The notes under the pieces are model-generated. The model did no database searches. It saw only the letters and a program-made list of their open reading frames with translations, and was not told the DNA's origin. Below, piece by piece: positions 5,863-13,417 of a DNA stretch of 13,533 nt (position 1 is its first letter; every line of letters starts with the position of its first letter). Made by a program: the position numbers and the translations under genes. Origin of the DNA: Candidatus Portnoyibacteriota bacterium (GTDB lineage: Bacteria > Patescibacteriota > Minisyncoccia > RBG-13-40-8-A > JAUWHN01); assembly GCA_030605865.1 (NCBI GenBank), contig JAUWHN010000021.1, positions 1-13,533 of the forward strand, given 5' to 3'.

Positions 5863-7326
5863 CTATTTCCTATTCAAAATCCTCACCACCCCCTTATCCG
5901 CATCAACCTCCGCCAAATCCCCGTCTTTTAAAACTTTGGTAGCGATCTTGGTGCCGATGATGCAGGGTTTTTTTAGTTCTCTGGAAACGATGGCGGCGTG
6001 ACAGGTGACCCCGCCTTCATTTGTAATAATTGCTGCTGCTTTTTTCATGGCTGGAACATATTCTGGCTTAGTGCTTTCTGTAACCATGATTTCACCTTTT
6101 TTGAAGTTTCGCAAATCCTTATAGAGAGTATTGAAACGCATAATCCTTACTACTCCCTTCGCCTTGCCCGCACACGCAACCTGCCCCCTTATTTTTTTTA
6201 TTTGCTTTGCTGTTTTTTGCTTTCTTAGGCATTTTTTTATAATCCTTTTTATTTCTTGAGGTCGGTCGATTATTTTTCTTTTTCCATTAATTAATAAATA
6301 GACAAAGTGCTTTTTTCTGTTTTGAATTTTATTTCTTTCCACCTTCCTTCCAGTTTTAATAAGATTCTTAAATTCATCCACGGCGTAAAGGGTTATATCC
6401 AATATCGAGATTTTAAAACGCTTTTTGATTTCCTGACAAAGAAAATATTCATAATAATAGGCTGAACCGCGATAAATATCGCGTTCGTGTCTTAAGGTAC
6501 TGTATTGATTCACAAGTTTAAAAAATCGTTTTTCTTTTAAAGAAAACTGGGAAATAATTTTGTTAAAATCATTCTTTCTTAAATCGTATTCTTTTTTATA
6601 GTTTAAAAGACGTTTCTCCCACTTATCTTTTTTTAAATCAGCAAGACGCTCGGACAAATCTTTTACAGTCAGTGGTTTATTATCTATAAATCGCATACCA
6701 AACCAGCAATATTTTTTACGCATGCGTCCTAAATCATTTCGCAATTGTTCGCCTTTGTTCTTCTTAGCTAAAATTTTCAAAAGATCAATTTCCATCTGAA
6801 TTACAGGGCTTGGTTCAATAGGCGCTATAACTATGTCAAAATTGTTTTTTAACGCTTTACCATTATAAACCGTGGATAGAATTTTTCTCGCATGTTCAAA
6901 TAATTGATTATCAATTACAAGAGCGGTGTAGATTATGGGTAAAGAACTGTCTATTGCTTCTAGGAATTTGGAAAAAGAGCGTTGTAATTCTGGATTATCC
7001 TGAAGACTAAAATCTACTTTATCAAAATTGATAATCTTTTTTATGGCTTGAGCCGATTGATTAATCATTTCTTGAATATGATTTGTTCCTTGAGATACAT
7101 CTTTGAGTGTCTTTCTAAAAACAAACTCTCCAAGCTGATCAAACTGATTATCGTCAAAGTGCCACTTAACATCATGCTTTTTGCCGATAGCTAAAAGATT
7201 GTTCATTCCTTTAGAAAAGAATTTTTTTAGCTCTTTTTCCATATTCAAAAGATAAATATCCAACTTATGGATAGAAGAGAGTCGGGCATAGCTATGTCCC
7301 CATTTTATTTTTTTGGATTTTGTCAT
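5863..7326 (-). CDS. Array gene 3: phosphohistidine swivel-domain protein, ATP-grasp lacking
   Basis: A 487-aa protein. The variable helical region (1-375) includes a KKYCW motif (204-208) followed by PLTVKDL (218-224), an arginine pair in LRHERDIYR (278-286), a YAVDEFKNLI helix (314-323) and an NRKKHFVYLLINGK strand (336-349). The mobile domain (about 378-487) starts at GQVACAG (381-387) and contains GEIMVTESTKPEYVPAM and the active-site T441-C442-H443 in GGVTCHAAIVSRE. The TCH form is that of bacterial PEP synthase. The start codon overlaps the stop of the upstream gene (ATGA, 7323-7326), implying translational coupling. A 38-nt stretch (5945-5982) is identical to 7396-7433 in that upstream gene. 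No kinase domain, signal peptide or membrane span is visible. Confidence 0.92.
   Translation of the reverse strand: MTKSKKIKWGHSYARLSSIHKLDIYLLNMEKELKKFFSKGMNNLLAIGKKHDVKWHFDDNQFDQLGEFVFRKTLKDVSQGTNHIQEMINQSAQAIKKIINFDKVDFSLQDNPELQRSFSKFLEAIDSSLPIIYTALVIDNQLFEHARKILSTVYNGKALKNNFDIVIAPIEPSPVIQMEIDLLKILAKKNKGEQLRNDLGRMRKKYCWFGMRFIDNKPLTVKDLSERLADLKKDKWEKRLLNYKKEYDLRKNDFNKIISQFSLKEKRFFKLVNQYSTLRHERDIYRGSAYYYEYFLCQEIKKRFKISILDITLYAVDEFKNLIKTGRKVERNKIQNRKKHFVYLLINGKRKIIDRPQEIKRIIKKCLRKQKTAKQIKKIRGQVACAGKAKGVVRIMRFNTLYKDLRNFKKGEIMVTESTKPEYVPAMKKAAAIITNEGGVTCHAAIVSRELKKPCIIGTKIATKVLKDGDLAEVDADKGVVRILNRK
5883..5973 (-). repeat. Near-identical 3' tail block, copy in array gene 3
   Basis: Partner of the block at 4565-4655 (88/91 identical). 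It also shares 38 exact bases (5945-5982) with 7396-7433. The similarity is confined to the 3' end of the gene and points to gene conversion or recent recombination between tails. Confidence 0.85.
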
Positions 7327-8798
7327 AATTTTCTAACTATTCCTTTATTGGCGTTGACCTCAACTTTATCTCCATCCTTCAAAACCTTGGTGGCAATCTT
7401 GGTGCCGATGATGCAGGGTTTTTTTAGTTCTCTAGAAACGATAGCGGCGTGGCAAGTCATCCCGCCGAAGTTAGTAACAATAGCAGCCGCCCTAATAATA
7501 GCTGGCATCAAAGATGGATCAGTATGACCAGAAACTAATATATTGCCCTTTTTAAACTTTTTTATTTCTTTACGCTCATTAATGATCTTAACTATCCCCC
7601 TAACCTTGCCTCGAAAGGCTATTTGACCTTTTAACTCGTCAATTTCTTTTCCTTTCACGTAGTCCTTCTCCGTGATAGATTTAATAAACTTTCTGGCTTT
7701 ATTTCCTAAATAAATTTTTTCTTCCTTACCATTCCAAAAAATAGCCGATTTATTATATAAAGCATTTAACTTATCCTCGTCTATTTTCCTCCTAATCAAA
7801 TAATCTGTCATTTCATATGGTAATATGCTGCGTGCCTGATTCATGCTTAAATGTAATCGCCTGGCAATTTCTTGAAAGACTCTCTCCATCTGGGAATAGG
7901 CAAAGTAGCTACAATCCATCCGATAGCCCTTGCTGAAATACAATTTTTCTAATGCTTTTACCAATATTTTGTCTCGGGCATTTAGATTCATTTTTTCCAA
8001 GCATTCTGCTTTAAATTTTAATTTTTCTTTTCTTTCCCTGTGTAGTGATTTTAATTCATTTCTATAGTCCACAGCTCTTTTTAAATCAAGTTTAATTTGT
8101 TCTAATAAAATTTTTTTGTCTTGAACTGGCCCCGACCAATTGTATTCCATCCAACAATATTTTTTATAAAATTTATCAATCAACCCTTTTTTATTGTATG
8201 ACATTTTCTTCAATTCTATTAACAATCTATAATAGTCCTCATTTTTTTTCTCTATCCAAGTTTTATCATCAAAATAAATAATAATATTTAAAATCTCGAA
8301 AATGGGCAAATCGCAACTAAGTTTGTTTTTATTGTGTTCAATCAAACCCATTACATAATCAATCAAATGACTATTTTCTACTTCTAATAAATTGGGTGTC
8401 ATTGCTAGTGACCAAAACTCATGATGCCATTTGTGAAATTCCTGATAAATTTTGTTCAATTCTTTGTCGGGTATTTTTTTTAATTTGTCAATTGACGGAA
8501 TGATCTTGCAGAAATTAAAAAGATTGCTTGAATAAGAGATAATTCTATTTATTATACTTAAAGCTTTTTGAGGGTTTTGTTTTACGATTTCAAAATATTC
8601 TTTGCCGGTTTTTTGCCATTCAGGTAAATTTATATAAAACCAAAAATTCCGTTTCTTTTTCACCATAATAAAAGTATCAATTTTTACGCCAGAATTTTTC
8701 TTTAAATCCCTGGCGACTCCATAAAAAGGACACATGAATTGATACACGTGATAATCAATTAAATGCTGGCCAAGATGTAAATTCTTTTTGGTGAACAT
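7323..8798 (-). CDS. Array gene 4: phosphohistidine swivel-domain protein, ATP-grasp lacking
   Basis: A 491-aa protein. The variable region (1-385) shows an IPDKELNKIYQEF helix (109-121), the KKYCW motif (212-216) with a following SGP turn, a GYRMDCSYFAYSQMERVFQEIARRL helix segment (291-315), an LPYEMTDYLI helix (326-335) and a SAIFWNGK strand (351-358). The mobile domain (about 388-491) starts at GQIAFRG, with DPSLMPA in place of the usual P-x-x-VPAM and H450 in GGMTCHAAIVSRE (T448 kept). The protein ends abruptly at RKL, and the TGA stop overlaps the next gene's ATG. Upstream is the only long gap in the array (97 nt), which holds a decayed tail fragment and a REP-like palindrome. The ATG at 8798 has no Shine-Dalgarno site but is the first plausible start. 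Confidence 0.9.
   Translation of the reverse strand: MFTKKNLHLGQHLIDYHVYQFMCPFYGVARDLKKNSGVKIDTFIMVKKKRNFWFYINLPEWQKTGKEYFEIVKQNPQKALSIINRIISYSSNLFNFCKIIPSIDKLKKIPDKELNKIYQEFHKWHHEFWSLAMTPNLLEVENSHLIDYVMGLIEHNKNKLSCDLPIFEILNIIIYFDDKTWIEKKNEDYYRLLIELKKMSYNKKGLIDKFYKKYCWMEYNWSGPVQDKKILLEQIKLDLKRAVDYRNELKSLHRERKEKLKFKAECLEKMNLNARDKILVKALEKLYFSKGYRMDCSYFAYSQMERVFQEIARRLHLSMNQARSILPYEMTDYLIRRKIDEDKLNALYNKSAIFWNGKEEKIYLGNKARKFIKSITEKDYVKGKEIDELKGQIAFRGKVRGIVKIINERKEIKKFKKGNILVSGHTDPSLMPAIIRAAAIVTNFGGMTCHAAIVSRELKKPCIIGTKIATKVLKDGDKVEVNANKGIVRKL
7375..7418 (-). repeat. 44-nt exact tail repeat, copy in array gene 4
   Basis: This block is identical over 44 bases to 13473-13516 in the partial eighth gene, about 6.1 kb away. 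It encodes the PCIIGTKIATKVLKDG part of the swivel domain, including all synonymous positions. Confidence 0.85.
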
Positions 8799-8854
8799 AT
8801 TTTTATAGTTTTTTTCACTATCCCCTTATTGACATCTACCCTAATACTATCCTT
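8799..8854 (-). pseudogene. Decayed tail fragment of a swivel-domain gene in the intergenic gap
   Basis: Read on the minus strand the segment gives KDSIRVDVNKGIVKKTIK, which aligns with the domain end (KDGQLVEVDANTGIVRKLK in the partial eighth gene) with about two codons missing. The nucleotide match is clearest with 13431-13460. There is no start codon or active-site histidine, and the frame runs on into gene 4 in another phase, so it is a non-functional remnant. The intact upstream gene already has its own complete tail and stop at 8896, so this is a surplus tail. Confidence 0.6.
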
Positions 8855-8889
8855 CGACAAACTCAGGAAGTACAGGGCGGGTCCCCGCC
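8849..8889. repeat. REP-like palindromic element, GC-rich
   Basis: An ATCCTTCGACAAACTCAGGA-type stretch (8849-8868) is followed by a GC-rich perfect inverted repeat, GGCGGG (8876-8881) and CCCGCC (8884-8889), with a 2-nt spacer. The CCTTCGACAA-x-CTCAGG core resembles REP-like repeats that I recall from many bacterial genomes (recalled, not searched). It contrasts sharply with the AT-rich surroundings. Only one copy is present in this window. It abuts the decayed tail and may mark an insertion site. Confidence 0.5.
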
Positions 8890-8895
8890 AAATCT

Positions 8896-10446
8896 CTATT
8901 TAATTATTCGTACAATTCCCCTATCCGCATCAACCTCCACCAAATCTCCATCTTTAAGGACTTTAGTAGCTATTTTTGTGCCGACAACACAGGGAATTTT
9001 CAGCTCGCGGGAAACGATTGCTGCATGACAGGTGAGTCCGCCAGCATCTGTTATTATGGCTGCGGCCTTTTTCATTGCCGGCACTAAATTAGGGTTGGTA
9101 GTTATGCTGATTAAAATGTCATCTTTATTCATTTTTTCCATATCTTGTGGGATATTTATAATTTTTACTACTCCTTTAATCTTGCCCGGACAAGCGCAGG
9201 TCCCTGATAGTTCATTAATTTCTTCTTTTTTAATTTTTTCTAAATTTAGGTTATTTATAATGTCTTTTGCCTTTTTTCCTGTATGGATTTCTAACTTTTT
9301 TCCATCTAGATATATAAGTCCAAAATTATATCTGTCATTAAGCTGATTAGCAGTAAAGGATTTTTTCAGCAAAGCATCTTTTATTTCCCAGGGGAATAAT
9401 TGTCTTAGCTGATTTAAGGATAAACCAAGGCGTTTTCCCATTTCTTTAAAGAATTTTTCCATTGTATACATCGATAAAAATAAAGCGCTTTTTCTGTAGC
9501 CCTTAATATGAACACAGTTACTAGCCACTTGGAATAGTTTTTTATGTTTATTGTCAAGGTTTAATTTTTTAAAAAGTTTAATTTGTTGCAATTTTACATC
9601 TTTACTTCTTTTTTTAATTGCATTGAAAAGGTTGTTGATATTAACATTCTCTTCAAGTAGAGTTTTGATTTGTTGAAGATATTCTCCCAGGGATTTTGGT
9701 GGGCCCAAATATTGATAAGTTAACCAGCAATAATTATTATGAAGATTTTTAATTTTTCTATAAAGCTCTTCGTTTGTTTTTGCCAATTTATTACCTATTT
9801 CTTTTATATCTTCCCTAATAAATAAATTTTTAGTTTTTTGGCTTTGTTTAATTTCTTTAGTTATTTGCAGTAAGGTCGTTTCTTCTTTTTCTTCTAAGGT
9901 AGATATTGTTGGGGTAGTTAAAATACTAAAAGTTTCGGCTAATTTTAAATCTATCTTATTTTTCTTTATATGATTATCTATATATTTTATCAAATATTTA
10001 CTGAATCTTTCTTTGTCAGCATCAACATGCCAGGTTATAGAAGCGCCTATTCCGTGTGTTATGGTTCTAAGACGATCAATTTCATCGTGTATTTTAATTA
10101 ATTCTTTGTCGCTGTATTTTTTAAGGTTTGATTTTAGCGTTTTTTTACAAAACTGTATTGATTTTGTAGTATAATCAATAATTTCTCTTTGTTTTTTAAG
10201 AGCCCAGTCAGAATTTTTTATTATTTTATTGGTTAAATATTCGGCTTCCTGATCAAACTCTTTTCTTATATAAATCATTCGGCTGTCACTTTTATTAAAA
10301 TCAGTTATGTAGTGTTTAACAAAATCGCCAAGCCCCCAGTGCGGCCAGTCTTGAACAAAACACCTTGCTACTCCCATCATGTAGTAGCAGTTTTGAGGAA
10401 TTTCCTCGACTACAAACCATTGTTTTTTTAATATTTTTTTGTCCAC
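8896..10446 (-). CDS. Array gene 5: phosphohistidine swivel-domain protein, ATP-grasp lacking
   Basis: At 516 aa this is the longest member. It starts at GTG (10446), 8 nt after the preceding stop; no in-frame ATG lies nearby. The variable region (1-410) has an aromatic N-terminus (QWFVVEE... WPHWGLGDF, 9-42), a YSDKELIKIHDEI helix (111-123), an extra charged segment at about 180-225 that accounts for its length, the NYCW motif (238-241) with a LGPP turn, an FPWEIKDALL helix (351-360) and an IYLDGK strand (378-383). The mobile domain (about 412-516) begins at GTCACPG (415-421) and has NLVPAMKKAAAIIT and T472-C473-H474 in GGLTCHAAIVSRE, the PEP-synthase-like form. It ends DADRGIVRIIK. No ATP-grasp, barrel, signal or membrane segment is seen. 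Substrate unknown. Confidence 0.92.
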   Translation of the reverse strand: MDKKILKKQWFVVEEIPQNCYYMMGVARCFVQDWPHWGLGDFVKHYITDFNKSDSRMIYIRKEFDQEAEYLTNKIIKNSDWALKKQREIIDYTTKSIQFCKKTLKSNLKKYSDKELIKIHDEIDRLRTITHGIGASITWHVDADKERFSKYLIKYIDNHIKKNKIDLKLAETFSILTTPTISTLEEKEETTLLQITKEIKQSQKTKNLFIREDIKEIGNKLAKTNEELYRKIKNLHNNYCWLTYQYLGPPKSLGEYLQQIKTLLEENVNINNLFNAIKKRSKDVKLQQIKLFKKLNLDNKHKKLFQVASNCVHIKGYRKSALFLSMYTMEKFFKEMGKRLGLSLNQLRQLFPWEIKDALLKKSFTANQLNDRYNFGLIYLDGKKLEIHTGKKAKDIINNLNLEKIKKEEINELSGTCACPGKIKGVVKIINIPQDMEKMNKDDILISITTNPNLVPAMKKAAAIITDAGGLTCHAAIVSRELKIPCVVGTKIATKVLKDGDLVEVDADRGIVRIIK

Positions 10447-10454
10447 GATAATTT

Positions 10455-11918
10455 TTATCTTTTTTTTACTATTTTCACAATCCCTTTATCCGCATCCACC
10501 TCCACCAAGTCCCCGTCTTTCAAGACCTTTGTAGCGATTTTTGTGCCAACGATACAAGATTTCTTAAACTCTCGGCTAATAATTGCGGCATGGCTTAATA
10601 AGCCACCTTCGTCTGTTATAATTGCCATCGCTCTTTCCATAGCTGGAACATGTATAGGGGCAGTGTTAGTTGCAACCAGAATTTTTCCGCGCTCAAAATT
10701 CCTTATATCATCCATATTCTTAATGACTTTAATGACTCCTCTTACCTTGCCGGCGTATGCTGGTTGTCCCTTTATTTCGTTTAGTTTTAAAGAAAATTTT
10801 CTTTTCTGTCTTTTTATAATATTTGCAGCGAATTTATTAAGCGCCTTACCAGTTAATAATTCGATCCTCCCGCCATCGTATAGAAAAGCGAAATTATTTA
10901 TCCGGCGATTTATTGTTTGTAGTAATGACTTACTCACCCTATTGAGTTTTAGACTTTCTAATATTTCGTCGGCTGTCATAAAGATTAGGTGCTTATACGA
11001 GATTTTTAAACGACGGTAGATTTTTATAAGAATTGGCATAACCAAACACGGAATCTTATGATATAATTCATCTGCCCAAAGCGATGTATAAATATAATCT
11101 TTTAATACTTTTATTATCTTTTTGTCTTTTTGGTTGAGTTTGTACTGTTTAATAAATTCCTCTGTCTTTTCCTTATTTAAAAATAGTTGATTGATTTGTG
11201 AAGTTGTTTCTTCTAATATCTTCTTTTTATCCTTTTTTGCTAATTGCTTTAATTCTCTGTGGATCTCTTTTTCTGTATATGGCTTGCCGATATAAGAAAA
11301 CATCTTTAAATAGCCATAATTTTTGCAATACTCTTTTACTCTATTTTTTACTCTTTTGTCTAATCCTTTATCTTTAACATATATGGCCATCACTCCTATT
11401 TCTTTCTTGGCCTTATGCATATCCGCCGGTTTGTCTAAGCCAGCAATATGGGGCAAATAGTAGTTTAAAATTTCTACGCTTTTAACCTTTTTAAAAACTA
11501 GCTTGTTTATTTTTTCTGAATAAGTTTTATTAAGCATTACGTAATCGTAGACAAATGAATAGGTTTTGGCGCATAGGCTCACATATTTAGAAAAAAGATT
11601 AATTAAATCAATGTTGGAAGAATGGCTAAAATCAGTTTTAGAAATTTTTTTAGCAAGATTCAATAATTCGTTTTTATACCGACGAAAATTTCTAGACCAA
11701 ATAAGCAACTGCTGTGGAGAAGCAATGCTCATCATTTTTTCATAATTTTTAATATCGTCTTGGCCCATCCATCTTCCGTCTAAAAATTGTCCATATCTTC
11801 TTATCTTAGTTTTTCCGTCGTGAAATTTTTTGAAATTTCCGTAGCTTTTTGCCACACAATCCAGCAATAAAACCGCTAAGATTTGGGTTGTCTCTTTAAA
11901 TTTTGTCCAATTATTCAT
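10455..11918 (-). CDS. Array gene 6: phosphohistidine swivel-domain protein, ATP-grasp lacking
   Basis: A 487-aa protein. The variable region (1-375) carries a short hydrophobic stretch near the N-terminus (ILAVLLLDCV, 13-22), too short for a membrane span. It also has the shared helix at 94-112 and a variant of the aromatic motif (YGYL, 201-204, Tyr replacing Trp) followed by IGKPYTEKEI, an MTADEILESL helix (314-323) and a NRRINNFAFLYDGG strand. The mobile domain (about 380-487) starts at GQPAYAG (384-390). The active site is L441-S442-H443 in GGLLSHAAIISRE, so the Thr is replaced by Leu, and the following proline is Ser (KKSCIVGT). The arginine seen in the pre-helix of other copies is also missing. 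These differences could mean altered partner use. The ATG lies 7 nt after the previous stop, with no Shine-Dalgarno site. Confidence 0.9.
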   Translation of the reverse strand: MNNWTKFKETTQILAVLLLDCVAKSYGNFKKFHDGKTKIRRYGQFLDGRWMGQDDIKNYEKMMSIASPQQLLIWSRNFRRYKNELLNLAKKISKTDFSHSSNIDLINLFSKYVSLCAKTYSFVYDYVMLNKTYSEKINKLVFKKVKSVEILNYYLPHIAGLDKPADMHKAKKEIGVMAIYVKDKGLDKRVKNRVKEYCKNYGYLKMFSYIGKPYTEKEIHRELKQLAKKDKKKILEETTSQINQLFLNKEKTEEFIKQYKLNQKDKKIIKVLKDYIYTSLWADELYHKIPCLVMPILIKIYRRLKISYKHLIFMTADEILESLKLNRVSKSLLQTINRRINNFAFLYDGGRIELLTGKALNKFAANIIKRQKRKFSLKLNEIKGQPAYAGKVRGVIKVIKNMDDIRNFERGKILVATNTAPIHVPAMERAMAIITDEGGLLSHAAIISREFKKSCIVGTKIATKVLKDGDLVEVDADKGIVKIVKKR

Positions 11919-11925
11919 TTTTTTA

Positions 11926-13416
11926 TCATTTTGTCTTATTAATAATTTTTACAATCCCCCTATCCGCATCCACCTCCACCAAATCCCCATCCTTTAAAAC
12001 CTTGGTGGCGATTTTGGTGCCAATGATACAGGGTTTATTCATTTCGCGTGAGACTATTGCAGCATGACATAGGATACCCCCTTCATCAGTTACAAACGCT
12101 CCGGCTCGTTCCATGGCAGGCACAAAATTAGGCGTTGTCATTGAGGCCACTAAAATATCCCCTCTTTTAACTTTTTTATTATCTTGGGGAGAATAAAGTA
12201 TTCTAACAATACCCTTAATTTTTCCCGGGCTAGCTATTACTCCGTTAACAATATCTTGTTTTTTTATTTTTGGTTTAAGATTAAATAACTCAGCAGTTTT
12301 TTCCATATCTTTGCCCGTAAAAATATGATGCTGGTCATTTATAAAGATTGAGCCAAATCCCTTTTTTCTTTTTTTTGTTTCTTCTAAGGTTTTTTTCGAA
12401 ACAGCTCCCGAATTTAAAGAGTCTAGAACCTCGGGCAAAATCATATAATTCAATATATTCCATTTAATATTTAGTTGTTCTGCCACTCTTTCCAAAAATG
12501 GCTTAATTACAGTCAAGGAGTTACTCATGATATTGGTTCTGTATGTTCTTAGAAAGATATAGTTCCGTATAACCTTAACGACTTCTTTTATATATTCGTT
12601 GGGCCCTAATTCCTGAATAATTTTTTCTAATTGTTCTTTATTTTCTTTTTTGGATTGAATTAATTTATTATATTCTTCTTTGGGATTGCTTTTACTTAAT
12701 AGCCTGATTCTTTCCATTACGTCTTTCGCGCTCCATGTATCGCCTATTCCGTATCTAAGCCCCAACATACCGAATTTATCAGCATGTGCTTCGATTTTCT
12801 TCTTTAAATTATCGGTTATTTTCTTTTTTCTCTTAAACTCTTCAGCTAATTTTAAAATTGAAAGCTGTTCCTTGGCTTGTAGGTTGTCTTTTGACGACGC
12901 TAAAACAATAGATTTTATATCTTGTATTTTGTTTTTATTATTCTTAAATTTTTGAACAAGATATTTGCCCAGTTCTTTTTCTAAGTAAGATTCTATAGCC
13001 AGGGGCATCATTAGAAAGGGGGATATTCGGTAGAATTTTTCCAAAAATCTCATTAACAAATTTTTTATCTGTTCATTTGTTAATTTGTCAAAGTTCTTAT
13101 TTCTAATGCTATAAGATAGTTTCATTAGATTTCCTCCTTCTTTTTCAGCCTGAATCACCCTTCGAGCAGCCAGTTTAAAATTGTTTTTTATTTGTTTCAA
13201 TTGTTTGTTTTTTTCTTCAGCAATGTCTTTTTTACAATAAAATATATCTTTTGAATCTATTATAATTCGTCGATATGAATGCTTGTAACCGAAAATGGCT
13301 AGAAAATTTCCACGTCCGCTGGATGTGTTAAATATATAATCATAAAAAGGGGAGAATTTTCTTGAAACAACAAGCTCCCAGGTTAATTTTTTGTCTTTCG
13401 GGCTAAATTTTATCAT
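11926..13416 (-). CDS. Array gene 7: phosphohistidine swivel-domain protein, ATP-grasp lacking
   Basis: A 496-aa protein whose ATG is 1 nt after the stop of the partial gene upstream (TAA-C-ATG), implying coupled translation. The variable region (1-385) includes a KLTNEQIKNLLMRF helix (111-124), a degenerate aromatic motif (DKFGML, 213-218, no Trp) followed by IGDTWSAKDV, an arginine-containing LRTYRTNIM segment (289-297), an ILPEVLDSL helix (326-334) and a KRKKGFGSIFIN strand (349-360). The mobile domain (about 388-496) opens with GVIASPGKIKG (392-402), close to the family consensus SPG, then GDILVASMTTPNFVPAM. The active site is L449-C450-H451 in GGILCHAAIVSRE. Cys is kept but Thr is replaced by Leu, a combination not seen in the other copies. 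No kinase domain is visible. Confidence 0.9.
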   Translation of the reverse strand: MIKFSPKDKKLTWELVVSRKFSPFYDYIFNTSSGRGNFLAIFGYKHSYRRIIIDSKDIFYCKKDIAEEKNKQLKQIKNNFKLAARRVIQAEKEGGNLMKLSYSIRNKNFDKLTNEQIKNLLMRFLEKFYRISPFLMMPLAIESYLEKELGKYLVQKFKNNKNKIQDIKSIVLASSKDNLQAKEQLSILKLAEEFKRKKKITDNLKKKIEAHADKFGMLGLRYGIGDTWSAKDVMERIRLLSKSNPKEEYNKLIQSKKENKEQLEKIIQELGPNEYIKEVVKVIRNYIFLRTYRTNIMSNSLTVIKPFLERVAEQLNIKWNILNYMILPEVLDSLNSGAVSKKTLEETKKRKKGFGSIFINDQHHIFTGKDMEKTAELFNLKPKIKKQDIVNGVIASPGKIKGIVRILYSPQDNKKVKRGDILVASMTTPNFVPAMERAGAFVTDEGGILCHAAIVSREMNKPCIIGTKIATKVLKDGDLVEVDADRGIVKIINKTK

Positions 13417-13417
13417 G

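Noticed and set aside
9032..9346. Plus-strand open frame antisense to array gene 5, with similar frames opposite other copies (for example 10543-11019 and 7267-7527)
   Set aside because: These frames recur because the swivel-domain codons are strongly constrained and leave the antisense strand open. They give low-complexity hydrophobic peptides, have no ribosome binding sites and are shadows of the real genes.
10455..11918. Hydrophobic stretch ILAVLLLDCV near the N-terminus of array gene 6 as a signal peptide or membrane anchor
   Set aside because: Only about ten hydrophobic residues, interrupted by Asp and Cys, and no comparable segment in the other copies; more likely a buried helix.
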